64,000 nucleotides of DNA from Pseudomonas fluorescens (GTDB taxonomy: Bacteria > Pseudomonadota > Gammaproteobacteria > Pseudomonadales > Pseudomonadaceae). A program made the translations under genes and the position numbers. The stretch is taken from assembly GCF_902497995.1 (NCBI RefSeq), contig NZ_CABVII010000021.1:62001-126000 (forward strand). The letters are read 5' to 3'. Below the pieces are notes generated by a model. It was not told the origin of the DNA, ran no database searches, and was given only the letters and a program-made list of their open reading frames with translations. Positions 36,601 through 44,977 of the stretch are shown here, one piece after another (the first letter of the stretch is position 1; the number at the start of each line of letters is the position of its first letter).

Positions 36601-39145
36601 TGGCGAAGAGTTTGCCGACGCGGTTGCTCAGCGTATCGACGGTCAGCTTCAGCTCGCCTGCCAGGCTGGCGATCATGCCGGCCTTGGTGCCATCGCTGCT
36701 GTTATCGAGACGGCCGGCGGTCACCTCGACGGTGTCGCCCTGGATCGTGCCGCCCAGGTTGGCGATGCTGCCCTGGCCGAGTTTAAAATCAGCCAGCCCA
36801 CCGTCAGCGAGAATAACTCCGCTGCTGTTGTCCAGCCGGTTACCGCTGTAGGTCAACCCGCCGCTGCCTGCAACCAGTTGCCCCTTCTGGCCGTTGAGCA
36901 AAGTGACCGCCTGAACGCCCAGTTGTCGGCCGCGAATCGTGCCACCCTGGTTGTCGATCAGACTCACGCCGGTGACGGTAGCCGTGTTGTTACCGGCATC
37001 GATTACCCCGGTCAGGTTGCTCAGCACATTGCTGACATTCAGGACAACATCGCCACCGTTACTGACCAGCGCGCCCTTGCTGTTGTTGATCAGGCGTTGA
37101 GCATCCACCTGGATGGTTTTACCGAGTACCGTACCTGCGCTGTTATCCAGCCAGCCACCTTGCAGCAACAGGCCGGCGTCGCTCTGAATGCGCCCGTTGT
37201 TATTGAGCAACTGCGCCTTGATGGCCGCCGGATCGAAGATCAGGCTCATGCCCTGGGCGCCGGAAACCAGCAGCCCTGCGTTGCTGTTGTCGAACCCCGT
37301 GGCGCTCAGATCAATGCGCTCACCGATGATTTTCCCGCCGCGGTTGTCGACCTGCCCGCCAGGCGCGCGAAGGCGGACCTTGGCCCCCAGCACGCTGCCA
37401 AGCCGGTTATCGAGACCCGAGGCGTGCAGATCGAGATCACCGTTGACCGCCAGCAGTTTGCCGCCCTGGTTGATGACCTCCTGGCCCGTGACTGAAAGCT
37501 GGTTTTGTGCCTGGAGAGTGCCGGAAGTGTTGTCGAATTTTCCGCGGGAGTTCACCTGCGCATTACCTGCGCTGGCAGAAAGCAACCCGGAGCGATTATC
37601 AAGGGTGCCGGCATCGACAATGAGGCCGTCGGCGTCGATTTGCCCGCCACGGTTATCCAGCTGGCGGGCATTGATTGTCAGGTTGCCGCCCAGCACCTGG
37701 ATCAAGCCATCGCGGTTGTCCAGGCTGTCGAGTTGCAAGGTGGCCGCCTGCTGCATACCAAAACGGATCACCCCGGCCAGGTTGACGATGGCCGGCGTAT
37801 TGAACACCAGCGAGCGGTCACCGACGATTCGCGCGGCAGCACCCTGATTGGTCACCCGGGCACTGGCCAAGTCGACCGCCGTACCCTGAACCACGCCTTG
37901 ATTGGTCAGGGTTTTGCTCGCACGAATACTCAACGAACGACTGGCTTCGAGGCTGCCGCTGTTGGTCACGGAGGGGCTGGTGATGCTCAGGTCGCCCGTG
38001 GTGTTGCGGCTGTTATCGGCCTCGATGCCAGCGGCAATTACGCCCGGGTTACTGAGATTGTCGGCCTTGATGTCGATGCGATCGCGTGCGGCCAGGCTCT
38101 GCCGGTTGACCAGCTCGCCGGGCGTGCGCACATCGACGCTGCCGGCGTAACCCTTGCCGGTCATCTCGACACTCTGCGCGTTGACCCGCAAGGCACCTTG
38201 GGCCGATGTCTGCGCCATGCTCAGATGGCCGCCGGCATCGATTTGAATATCGCCGGCACTGGCGGCCATGTTGCCCGCCAGCTTGACCCCGACACCCTGC
38301 TCGGTGCCCACCAGTTTGATGGTGTTGGCATACATCCCGCCCAACGCCGCCGCATCGATTGCCAGTTGAGGCTTGTCGGCATCACGGGCCGCGCGAGGCG
38401 TGGTAGCCAGGCTGTCGGCGTTGACGTTGTTGGCACCGGTAATGACATTCAACTGCCGGGCATGGATGTCTGCGTTAATCTTCGCCGAACGGGTAATCAG
38501 GTCGAATTGATCAATGTTGGCCGCATCAAGCCCCATGCCATCGACGGTGATGCTGCCGCCATCGACCTCGAAGTGATCAAGCTTGCCGCTGCCGTCGAGT
38601 ACAGGCTTGCCAGTGCTGAGGGTCACACGTGGCGTGTTGATGAAACCGCAACCGTTGCAGCTCACACCGTAAGGGTTGGCGACAATGACCCGTGCCGACT
38701 GGCCTGCCACTTCGGTGTAGCCGTTGAGCTGGCTGGGGCTGCCGCCGTTGACTTCGTTGAGGATGGTGCTGGCTGCCCGTCCGCCGAGCTGGCTGTTACC
38801 CAGAATGTTGCCGCCCAGCTGGGTGTTCTGCACCGCGTTCGTCGCGTTGTTGAGGATCACGCCCTGACTACCGACGTTGTAATCCTTGAACTGGTTGTGC
38901 GAGAGCCCGGCACCGTTGGGCGCGGCAATATTGATCACCGGAACGCCGTTGCCGGCCTGTCCCAGGCCGGTCTGGGTGCTGCCGCTGACGGCGATGCCCT
39001 CGGCCTGGGCCCAGATCGGCTGCCAGAACATGACGTTCGCCAACAGTAATGCCAACAAGCGTTTGGGCATGCCCAGGAAGTGCGTGCGAGGGGCCACGGC
39101 AGCCGAAGGCTGGCGGGACAGAAAGGCAAACTGGTGAACATCCAT
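30614..39145 (-). CDS. Filamentous haemagglutinin / CdiA-like TpsA exoprotein
   Basis: A 2843-residue two-partner-secreted protein. A long signal peptide (about residues 1-48, LLALLLANVMFWQPIWAQA) precedes the TPS domain (about 50-270) with NPYGVSCNGCGFINTPR. A long beta-helical region of FHA repeats follows, full of LDNRGGxI-like units. A hydrophobic Ala/Gly-rich segment near residues 2090-2150 is the DUF637-like part. A pretoxin linker with SYNRKLHVQEEKRL comes next, and finally a variable toxin domain in about the last 170-190 residues. It is preceded by its TpsB transporter, 30 bases upstream, and followed by an overlapping immunity-like gene. The toxin fold is not recognised. The ATG was chosen over a longer frame that lacks a valid start. 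Confidence 0.93.
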   Translation of the reverse strand: MDVHQFAFLSRQPSAAVAPRTHFLGMPKRLLALLLANVMFWQPIWAQAEGIAVSGSTQTGLGQAGNGVPVINIAAPNGAGLSHNQFKDYNVGSQGVILNNATNAVQNTQLGGNILGNSQLGGRAASTILNEVNGGSPSQLNGYTEVAGQSARVIVANPYGVSCNGCGFINTPRVTLSTGKPVLDGSGKLDHFEVDGGSITVDGMGLDAANIDQFDLITRSAKINADIHARQLNVITGANNVNADSLATTPRAARDADKPQLAIDAAALGGMYANTIKLVGTEQGVGVKLAGNMAASAGDIQIDAGGHLSMAQTSAQGALRVNAQSVEMTGKGYAGSVDVRTPGELVNRQSLAARDRIDIKADNLSNPGVIAAGIEADNSRNTTGDLSITSPSVTNSGSLEASRSLSIRASKTLTNQGVVQGTAVDLASARVTNQGAAARIVGDRSLVFNTPAIVNLAGVIRFGMQQAATLQLDSLDNRDGLIQVLGGNLTINARQLDNRGGQIDADGLIVDAGTLDNRSGLLSASAGNAQVNSRGKFDNTSGTLQAQNQLSVTGQEVINQGGKLLAVNGDLDLHASGLDNRLGSVLGAKVRLRAPGGQVDNRGGKIIGERIDLSATGFDNSNAGLLVSGAQGMSLIFDPAAIKAQLLNNNGRIQSDAGLLLQGGWLDNSAGTVLGKTIQVDAQRLINNSKGALVSNGGDVVLNVSNVLSNLTGVIDAGNNTATVTGVSLIDNQGGTIRGRQLGVQAVTLLNGQKGQLVAGSGGLTYSGNRLDNSSGVILADGGLADFKLGQGSIANLGGTIQGDTVEVTAGRLDNSSDGTKAGMIASLAGELKLTVDTLSNRVGKLFAKTALVFTGATLENSGGQLSGNTLDLTAAHLINQGGLIESNTWFALQGGALDNSASGRIRALGNYASAPGAATNDSSSFDFSNTVNNHNGTIEVGNSSFTFKSRALDNRSGSLEHANTGLFTLHLDRLTGAGGDITGLGSGDWNFGAVDGLGRAQLNEALTYTNDSLTLKSGDRLASSSALVLNLGSLNNGGELLSDGDLTLNLTGDLFNSGRLSAQKMLDITAHDVSQNGGRMGAGTDTRLNLSGTLDNLGYLTARQNLRIDAAQIDNRGTLGAQGKVDLTATGGITNGADTLLFSGGDMSLRASSLLNWYGDLYSAGNLSFAGVGGVAAQNFSNLSGTVESQGTINLYAVSLENAKAEFELGQQRVNGTLSWVCGQHCGGHDSFKRGQITLGQTFIERAIKDSASARLVAGKDLNIQASSVQNRYSLMAANNNLTIIADDLLNQGASTRTGQNTIKIGTPARIATGYWDQMEFVDVPAFNAAVAAGHYDDARFELLKSRSSDSRFQEQSNVTVWTDNPEPTYAATIQAGATVNLNVTRAVQNGSLHQNTLEQLTGTLGEDQTGVAVGGIDINLNPQATAIDAVTPAALQPVERIAADGSLHTVFKPVDYSGLPFTSVDPTAGPTFQLPKGDYGLFIKNPDPTSHYLIETNPNLTNLSQFFGSDYLLKQLNVSADSNWRRLGDGLYEQRLIRDAVLAQTGQRFLAGGLTSDYDQYRYLMDNALASKDALRLSLGVTLTGEQVSALTHDIVWMENRVVDGQKVLVPVLYLAQTNTRNVRGSSLIQGRDLNLFTGGDLVNVGTLRASNNLNVQSAGSVYQGGLVEAGNDLQILAQDSIRNAMAGEIRASQVSLVALKGDIINDRTAIQVRDGSGMRTLTDAGSSISARDNLAVAAGRDLANHGALNSGGNATLTAGRDINLAAKTDTTEKHEFSDGGHKSSITTDVKNLAASVTVGGNLNMKAGQDVNILGSTATASKDLKVQAARDLNIVSVSDMHNVEGKEKDGKKRIKTSNDQTTQVASLLAAGGDFTSQAGRDTTIVASKISAGNEAYLYSGDKLNLLAAQNSTYTLYDMKEKGGWGAKKTQRDEVTYITNVGTEIKTGSDLTLASGGDQLYQRAKLISGNDLTIASDGAITFEAVKDLHQESHEKSKSDLAWTSSKGKGNTDETLRQSELVAQGQLAIKAVDGLKIDIKQINQNTVSQTIDVMVKADPQLAWLKEAENRGDVDWRHVKELHDSFKYSHSSLGQGAMLAIIIVVTVLTAGAASTLAAAAGSAAGAGSTMAAATAATAATTTGAAVAGTAAGLGNIIATASLTSLASTGVVSTINNKGNLGAAFKETFSSDSMKQTLIAGASAGFVNYASGNWFGAQSDPITNKVSGPSVVPHWNDPASIGRFGTIQLAGGAVRGTLSEALGQGGFKDAMKGSVFDVLQATAFTGVGDFGEAFKLQDSGLSKTALHAVVGGLLSEAMGGDFKTGAIAAGANEALIASLDNTQLLSSDDPTEHDRLVNAASKLVGLLAAASVDGDVSLGSEIAGNAQSYNRKLHVQEEKRLAIEAKNLEASTGKSQSGFEWNALLTFVAGGEVDKQTNNELQGILSGYSPNNPEGQHLADDLRVARGVVTQLQNEKVLLTWADGSPIVANGDKVVAFTSTDRQYNDSHLFNPSNNSTYNNAPGGMGVVPDKWAEQYGDSIAIRKLPEIGALSADTAAQAEQMDRLRVLASGGVNSNIDLKLLAELMPIAGVGKGTLLSAIKDLAARDVLAVKGAEAIAGKGIESVAGKDVLEKRLIELNATRDAEGFGLAAQRDFVPGKEHRAENINAGQVTDRDGLPRVDDEKTSNDLFLKEQAGGVAPPYWGTQRAAWKEGTIVTDKVLDKPRTMTMTINEDQLIKMQNALDSGKNPSSALGGWATDTPINSVADVRNKLAVSEEFKKGPLFQVEFTVKPGVGIREGAVGDMWDAINGVRLPGSGHQINFMDKAPRTNPEMYEVNMSSLRELE

Positions 39146-39175
39146 ATTCAAAAACCCGACGCAAGAACAAATCAA

Positions 39176-40903
39176 TTAAAGAAACAGGTCGACCTGGAAA
39201 TAGATCGGCGCCTCGCGCTCGGAGAGCACCGTGGGGCGTTCCAGCGAGTGGGCAAACGTCACGCGAGTGGCGAGGTACTTGCCGCGGGCAAAGAACTCCA
39301 GCGAGTTGCTGGACATTCGGCCATGCACTTCGCTGTTGTATCGGCCATTGCTGATCACACCTTGGTCATAGCCGACACTGGTGCCGTATTCGCTCAGTGC
39401 CGGGCGCAGCCAATCGACGGTTATCGGGCGGGTCCAGCGCAGCTCATTGCGCCAGTAACCGCCGCTGTCCCCGGATAAAAACTGGTCTTTGTAGCCACGC
39501 ACCGATGAACTGCCGCCAAGGCTGATGCGTTGCGGACTGAACAACACGTCCTCACTGCGCTGGCCCGTGGCAAGACTGCTGAACGTAAAGGACTCGCCCA
39601 GCCAGGTGAACGGCAACAGGTAACTGGCCGTGGCGGTGTACTTTCGATAGCGAGCGTTGGGCGTCAGGTTGCCGGCCTCATCACGACGCTGGTCGTTGCC
39701 TTGCGCATCCAGCCCGCCAATGCCCTGCTGCACGCCCAGATCCAGGTTGACGAACGAATGGCCGATACGCCGGCCATGGTTGATACCCAACTGGGCTTCG
39801 GTAATACGCTGGCTGCTGTTATCCAGACGACTGTCTTCGATGTAGTTGTTGGTGCGCAGGTGGGCGAAGCCGGCATTGATCGACGTTTTGCTCACCCCAT
39901 CGCGATGGATGAGACGTTCAGCGCGCAATTGGTGATTCTCGCTGTCGCCGCTCTGGCTGAAATTGAAACCATCGCCCTGGGCCTGAGAGCGGTATTCGCT
40001 CTGGCTGTAGGTATAACTGAAGTTCCACCAGCCCCAAGGCACGTTGTAATAGAGCATGGCGTTTTTCGAAGTTTGCTGATGATCGCTCACCGCGTCATGG
40101 CCGCCGCGCACCATCAACAGGTCGGCCAGCCCCAACGGGCTATCCCACTCCAGGCCTGCACCCCACTGCTGTTCACCGGTGCTTTTCTGACCGTCATTGT
40201 TGCGCGACAGATTGGCACGCCAAGGCTTTTGCGGGGTGTTCCTGACCAGCACATTGCTGCCGCCGACCTGAACCCCAGGGGTCAATTCCATTTGTGCCTG
40301 GTTGGAGGGCAGGCGGTTCAACTGATCCACCAATTGTTCTATATCACGCAGATTGAGCAAGTCGCCGGTTTTGCCGGGAAACGTCATGGACAGCTCCCGA
40401 TCGGAGATATTGCTGCCCTCGGCGCCCTTCAAACCCTCAAGTTTGCCCTCGACCACCAGCACTTTTAAATGGCCGCTGGAGAGGTCTTGCTGCGGCAAGT
40501 AAGCGCGGCTGGTGATCATGCCCTTGCCGATGTAATGGTCGGTGATGGCCTTTAGCAATTCGTTGAGTTGCGAGACGCCCAGGCATTGACCGATATAAGG
40601 CTTGAGCAAGCCCTTGCGGTCGGCAGCGGAAAGACTGTCGGCGCCCTTGAGCTCGATGTCCTTGATAGGAAAACAACGTGTATCCACTGGAGCGGCAGGT
40701 GTTGCGGGCAATGCTGGCTTGCCCGGCAACTCCTTGAGTTCTTCCAGTCGACGCTGCTGCTCTTCAATCAGGCGATTCTGGCGATCACGGATCAGGTCCT
40801 GATCGCCAGGCGTTGGCAGGCTGGCGCCATAGGCGTTGTGTTGCGCACTCAAGCCAAGCAATAGCGTGCACAGCACCGGCCACATCCGTGGGGAGATAAA
40901 CAT
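39176..40903 (-). CDS. TpsB outer membrane transporter (ShlB/FhaC/CdiB family)
   Basis: A 575-residue Omp85-type transporter that exports the adjacent exoprotein. A signal peptide is seen at about 1-27. A coiled-coil/proline segment (RNRLIEEQQRRLEELKELPG) resembles the plug helix of FhaC. Two POTRA domains start near CFPIKDIELKGADSL (about 75-230). The C-terminal half is a beta-barrel with the SSVRGYKDQFLSGDSGGYWRNELRW motif (VRGY box). The C-terminus ends in phenylalanine/leucine (YFQVDLFL). It is the first gene of the operon and sits 428 bases from a tRNA-Thr gene. Confidence 0.93.
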   Translation of the reverse strand: MFISPRMWPVLCTLLLGLSAQHNAYGASLPTPGDQDLIRDRQNRLIEEQQRRLEELKELPGKPALPATPAAPVDTRCFPIKDIELKGADSLSAADRKGLLKPYIGQCLGVSQLNELLKAITDHYIGKGMITSRAYLPQQDLSSGHLKVLVVEGKLEGLKGAEGSNISDRELSMTFPGKTGDLLNLRDIEQLVDQLNRLPSNQAQMELTPGVQVGGSNVLVRNTPQKPWRANLSRNNDGQKSTGEQQWGAGLEWDSPLGLADLLMVRGGHDAVSDHQQTSKNAMLYYNVPWGWWNFSYTYSQSEYRSQAQGDGFNFSQSGDSENHQLRAERLIHRDGVSKTSINAGFAHLRTNNYIEDSRLDNSSQRITEAQLGINHGRRIGHSFVNLDLGVQQGIGGLDAQGNDQRRDEAGNLTPNARYRKYTATASYLLPFTWLGESFTFSSLATGQRSEDVLFSPQRISLGGSSSVRGYKDQFLSGDSGGYWRNELRWTRPITVDWLRPALSEYGTSVGYDQGVISNGRYNSEVHGRMSSNSLEFFARGKYLATRVTFAHSLERPTVLSEREAPIYFQVDLFL

Positions 40904-41331
40904 AACGCTCCATCGTAATAAGTGCTGAGGGCGCAGATTGATGCCCGCAGGGGTAGGGTGACAGTCACCCTGAAACTGATGTCAGAAATGCTGGCAAAAT
41001 GACTTCGGTCAGCAGTGACGTGAAACAGACTGCATATATTTTGAAAAATTCAGCGGGGAGGAAATTATTGTGAGATGTGTCACGTACTGGGAGGAAATCG
41101 AAAAGGAGAGCCAATGATTCGAGGCGGCTGGGTTGACGCTTAGGACCGACGTTAGCGTGCAACGGGAGATTGGGTGCTGGACTGTGTGGCGCAAGTTTGG
41201 CATGCAGTCAGCAAAAAACCGGAGACAGCTGAAGCAGTGCTAGGTCTCAGACGCCAAAAAGAAAAAACCCGCCAGAAGGCGGGTTTTTCGGGGGTTCCAG
41301 AGATTTTGAAAGCCTTCTCTGGAACCTTGTA
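40904..41331. other. Intergenic region between tpsB and tRNA-Thr
   Basis: This 428-base gap contains the promoter side of the tpsB-tpsA operon (right part of 40904-41150) and, near the tRNA, a minus-strand terminator and a second inverted repeat. No gene is recognised; short frames here look random. Confidence 0.45.
41262..41290 (-). terminator. Terminator of the tRNA-Thr transcript
   Basis: On the minus strand the stem AACCCGCC / GGCGGGTT with a short loop is followed by TTTTTTC, 40 bases beyond the tRNA 3' end. A further inverted repeat, GGTTCCAGAGA / TCTCTGGAACC, lies between it and the tRNA. Confidence 0.8.
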
Positions 41332-41407
<76 letters not shown>

Positions 41408-41536
41408 GTGTTGGGCGACGATTATAGCGATTGGATTGGTTCTGTAAACCCCTGAATTCAGACTATTTTTGCGCAGGCGTCAGGCCAGTCCCGCGAACCC
41501 TTGCGCGGGGCTGGCCAATGGGTTTGCTTTAGCGCC

Positions 41537-42778
41537 TTACACGCCGTTTTTGACGGCGTTGATCAGGTCCTGGCTCAGCACCTGCGCGGGCGCCACTTGC
41601 ACGCTTTGGGTGTAGAACGGCGGCAGGTTCTGGGCCAGTGTCGACAACGCTTGTGCAGTGGTGTTGCCCGGCAGCAGCACGTATTGCAGGTTGGAGGGAT
41701 AGCTCTGCGGCACGGGGCCTTCCATGGTCGAGCCGTAGGCGCCGAAGGTCATCACGGCCTGTGGTGTGGTGGGGTCGGGGGCGTAGAGGAAGACGAAGGT
41801 GCCGTACTTCGGATGGGTCAGGTATTGCTCGGCCTGGGCGCGAACGATCGGGTCGGGGTCGTTCATCAGGGTCCAGCGCATGACTGCATAGCTGCGGGTG
41901 GTTTCCATGAAGGCTGTGCGAATCGGGGATTGGTTCTCGACGCCTGCCAGGCACACCAGCAGGTTGCCGAACGGATCGATGAGGGCCACCGAGTTGAATA
42001 CCTTACCTTTTTGCGCGGTTTTCAGGAGTGGCGGGGCGAGTTCTGCGCCGGGGTCCCGGGGGTTGGCCGATTGGACGGTCAGGGCGAACGGGCTGAGCGC
42101 GGTCAGTGCCTTGCGCACTTTGCTGTTGGCCGGAAGGTTTGCCGGGTTTTGCAGTTGATCCGGCGGCAGGCCACTGTTGTTGCTGGCCTCGCGCACGGTG
42201 TTGACGCTGGCGGAGAAGATGGAGCTGGTGAGGAAGTAGGCCGCCGAATCGATGGTTTCGCCAGCGAACACCGGACTGTTCGAGCCCTGATAGGCGCGGC
42301 TGACCGGTGCCGCAATTGCGTAATAGCCCCAGGTGTCTTGCGCTTGCTGGCGGATCTGCGGCGGTAGCGACGGGAAGTCGAATTGGCTGTTGTAGTTGAT
42401 ACCGGCGTAGTCATCGATAGCGCTGACGGCGACGTTGAAGCCTGCGGTCAGCAGCGAGCCGGCGCACATGGCGCACGGGTCCAGCGTAGTGACCACGGTC
42501 AATTGGCTGGGTGGCGGCAGGTTCAGTGGCGCGACGTTTTCGTAGTACCAGTCCACCAACTGTCGTTCACCGTGGGCGGTCGGGTCATGGGGCAGGAAGT
42601 AGGTGGTGCCAGTGCTGGGAAAGGGCATCAGCACGTTGTTATGCAGCGCAGCGATGACTTCGCCGGTGGCAGTGTTGATGATGGCACCGCCTACGGCGAA
42701 GGTTTGCTGCAGCGCAGCTTCGATGGCCTGGTTGGCGACGGTGTCGACGGCTTCCTGTGCACTGTTCAATGCGCTCAT
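41537..42778 (-). CDS. Deaminase-fold protein with a large unknown C-terminal part
   Basis: 413 residues. The N-terminal half is a zinc-dependent cytidine/guanine-deaminase-like domain. The histidine motif HGERQLVDW lies at about residues 69-77 and the PCAMC cysteine motif (DPCAMCAGSLL) about 28 residues later. The second half (about 200-413) is longer than any standard deaminase; it contains a segment KVFNSVALIDPFGNLLVCLAGVENQSPIRTAFMETT that may be a degenerate second copy of the fold. There is no signal peptide. The ATG follows a strong AAGGAG site. The substrate is unknown. Confidence 0.75.
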   Translation of the reverse strand: MSALNSAQEAVDTVANQAIEAALQQTFAVGGAIINTATGEVIAALHNNVLMPFPSTGTTYFLPHDPTAHGERQLVDWYYENVAPLNLPPPSQLTVVTTLDPCAMCAGSLLTAGFNVAVSAIDDYAGINYNSQFDFPSLPPQIRQQAQDTWGYYAIAAPVSRAYQGSNSPVFAGETIDSAAYFLTSSIFSASVNTVREASNNSGLPPDQLQNPANLPANSKVRKALTALSPFALTVQSANPRDPGAELAPPLLKTAQKGKVFNSVALIDPFGNLLVCLAGVENQSPIRTAFMETTRSYAVMRWTLMNDPDPIVRAQAEQYLTHPKYGTFVFLYAPDPTTPQAVMTFGAYGSTMEGPVPQSYPSNLQYVLLPGNTTAQALSTLAQNLPPFYTQSVQVAPAQVLSQDLINAVKNGV

Positions 42779-43077
42779 GTTTTTCCCAGCTCCTTGCTGA
42801 TTGAGTGCCAGACAATTCTGGCGCTTGGCAAAGATAGTTGAGGATTTGCGGGGACGTTTATGCTCATTTGACTTAACGCTTATGCACAACGGGATCTTTC
42901 CCACTGCTGCTTAGAGGAAAAATTGCAGACTCTTTTTCAGCTGCTCGCAACTGCCTGTTTTTCCGGTTTTTTTACAGGTGTACGGAATTTGAACAATTGT
43001 GTTTCAGCGCCGAAACAGCCGTAGATATTGGATCCAGGATAATTTCATCAACAGAGTTATCCACAGGTTTAGACGCT
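42779..43077. other. Intergenic region
   Basis: 299 bases, rather AT-rich. It contains a single DnaA-box-like TTATCCACA at about 43055, which alone does not mark an origin. No gene is recognised. Confidence 0.4.
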
Positions 43078-44307
43078 TTAGGAGCGCTCGGCGAGCAGAA
43101 GGAAATTACGCGGTGTGAGCGGGGTGTCACAGAAGGTGCCGAGGCGAACGGTATATTCCTGCTCTGAGAGGAAAAGCGCCCGATCGAGTACCAGCCACAA
43201 CTCCAATGGGCGTCGGAAAAGTCCGCGCAGCAGCTCCAGGTTGCGCACTTCGGCCAGCCGCTGCCATCCGGCCGCTTCCAGGGCTGACCAGTCCTGCGCA
43301 ACGATTGTGGATAAGTCTTTAAGCGCGGCCAAATGATGGCAGTAATCGGCGAAGGATTTATCCAGCCAGGCGCTGGGCAGCGAGGGGGTGGGGAGGTAGT
43401 CGTCAACGCCGCGCAGTTGCCGTTGCAGCAGGTCGAAGCCCAGGCGCCGGGCCATTGAAGTGTCGCGTTGACGTCGGACGCGGGCGCCGGCGGTCACTGT
43501 TTCGCTCATCGGTAGCGAAAGATCATCGAGTGTCAGCTGCAGGTTGGAGCCCTTGGCTGCGATGGAAAGCGGCTGATATTCGCTGGCACTGATCCGGTTG
43601 TAGCAGCAGGGCGCGATGGCCATTTGTTTGCAGCCTGTCGCGCTGGCGAGCTGCATCAGTCGCACATGCAGATCACCGCAGGCGTGCAGCGCTACCGGCG
43701 TGTGGTCAGCATTCAGTAAGGCGGTGACACCCGGCGCGAGCACGTCTTGCTCGACGTGAAGCGCATGCAGTTGATGACGTTGGCTGAGGGCCTGGCCGCT
43801 GGCGACCAATGCCGGGTCATATTCCAGGCAGGTGAGTTGCTGGCCGGGTCGCAGCAAGCGTCGCCCCAAATGGCCCTTGCCAGAGCACCAGTCCAGCCAA
43901 TGCTGCGGGGGAGAGGCCAATGCGAGCCGACTGGCGAACGCCTCAATCTGCTGCCACTTGCGCCCCGGCACATCGACATTCAAGCGATGCCCGGCCGCTT
44001 CCAGCGTATGCGCCGGCAATTCACCCACCGCGCTCAACTCAAGCGACAGCATCGCCCATGAAGCAAACGGCTGCGGCGCATCCAGCAAGCAAGGTTGGTT
44101 ATGGCTGTTCTCTGCGTCTTCCAGCGACCGCGCCCGTAGCCACAGCGCCAACTCCGGGTAGGACGCTTCCCAGGGAAGTTGCAGATGAGTGAACGGCCGA
44201 GGTTTCCACAGCCCCTGATGCTCGACCAGAAACGCATCCACCGCGGCGAAACGGGCGAACAAGTCTTCGCCCGTCAGCACGCGGGCATCAGCGTCCCTGA
44301 CAGGCAT
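43078..44307 (-). CDS. SAM-dependent methyltransferase-like protein
   Basis: 409 residues. The central motif WLDWCSGKGHLGRRLLRPGQQLTCLEYDPALVASG fits the SAM-binding loop. It is followed by ALHACGDLHVRLMQLA and IAPCCYNRI, which are typical of the METTL25/GSTCD-like methyltransferase group. The ATG is chosen by its overlap of 20 bases with the end of the ABC permease gene. The target molecule is unknown. Confidence 0.78.
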   Translation of the reverse strand: MPVRDADARVLTGEDLFARFAAVDAFLVEHQGLWKPRPFTHLQLPWEASYPELALWLRARSLEDAENSHNQPCLLDAPQPFASWAMLSLELSAVGELPAHTLEAAGHRLNVDVPGRKWQQIEAFASRLALASPPQHWLDWCSGKGHLGRRLLRPGQQLTCLEYDPALVASGQALSQRHQLHALHVEQDVLAPGVTALLNADHTPVALHACGDLHVRLMQLASATGCKQMAIAPCCYNRISASEYQPLSIAAKGSNLQLTLDDLSLPMSETVTAGARVRRQRDTSMARRLGFDLLQRQLRGVDDYLPTPSLPSAWLDKSFADYCHHLAALKDLSTIVAQDWSALEAAGWQRLAEVRNLELLRGLFRRPLELWLVLDRALFLSEQEYTVRLGTFCDTPLTPRNFLLLAERS

Positions 44308-44977
44308 CGACGCGCAGCCAGCGCTCCAGCAGCTTGAAGCCGCGAACCAGCACATAAGCCATCAGTAGATAGAACATGCCCGCGGCGAAGAAGATCTCCA
44401 CCGGCAGATAGGTCCGGGCAATGATGGTGCGGGCCATACCGGTCAGCTCCAGCAGGGTCACGGTGCTCGCCAGGGCGCTGGCCTTGAGCATCAGGATCAC
44501 TTCGTTGCTGTAGGCCGGCAGGCCGATGCGCGCGGCCCGGGGCAGGATGATGTAGAACAGCGCCTTGGCCCGGGACATGCCCAGTGCCCGCGCCGCTTCG
44601 ATCTCACCCGGTGGAATCGCCTGGATCGCGCCGCGCAGGATCTCGGCGATGTAGGCTGCGGTGTGCAGGGTCATGGTCGCGGTGGCGCACCAGAACGGAT
44701 CGCGCAGGTAGGGCCACATCGAGCTGTTGCGGACCGCGTCGAACTGCGCCAGGCCGTAGTAGACCAGGAACAGTTGAACCAGCAGCGGCGTGCCACGGAA
44801 AAAGAAAATGTAGCCGTAGGGAATTGCCCGCACATACCAGCGTCGCGAAGAACGGGCGATGCCCAGCGGAATCGCCAGCAGCAACCCGGCGATCACGGCA
44901 ATGGCCACCAGTTCCAGGGTCAGGGTCGCGCCCTGAGCCAGTTTCGGCAGCCATTTGATGATGACTTCCCAGTTCAT
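44288..44977 (-). CDS. Amino acid ABC transporter permease (HisM type)
   Basis: An inner-membrane permease of 229 residues with about five hydrophobic helices and the EAA loop (EIEAARALGMSRAKALFYIILPRAARIGLP) that contacts the ATPase. A GAGGAGC site fixes the ATG. The gene overlaps the other permease start by four bases, so the two form a heterodimer in the importer for basic amino acids. Confidence 0.92.
   Translation of the reverse strand: MNWEVIIKWLPKLAQGATLTLELVAIAVIAGLLLAIPLGIARSSRRWYVRAIPYGYIFFFRGTPLLVQLFLVYYGLAQFDAVRNSSMWPYLRDPFWCATATMTLHTAAYIAEILRGAIQAIPPGEIEAARALGMSRAKALFYIILPRAARIGLPAYSNEVILMLKASALASTVTLLELTGMARTIIARTYLPVEIFFAAGMFYLLMAYVLVRGFKLLERWLRVDACQGR

Noticed and set aside
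43050..43068. DnaA box TTATCCACA
   Set aside because: Single matches occur also inside coding sequence of this window (for example near 3788). There is no cluster, AT-rich unwinding element or dnaA gene, so no origin is claimed.
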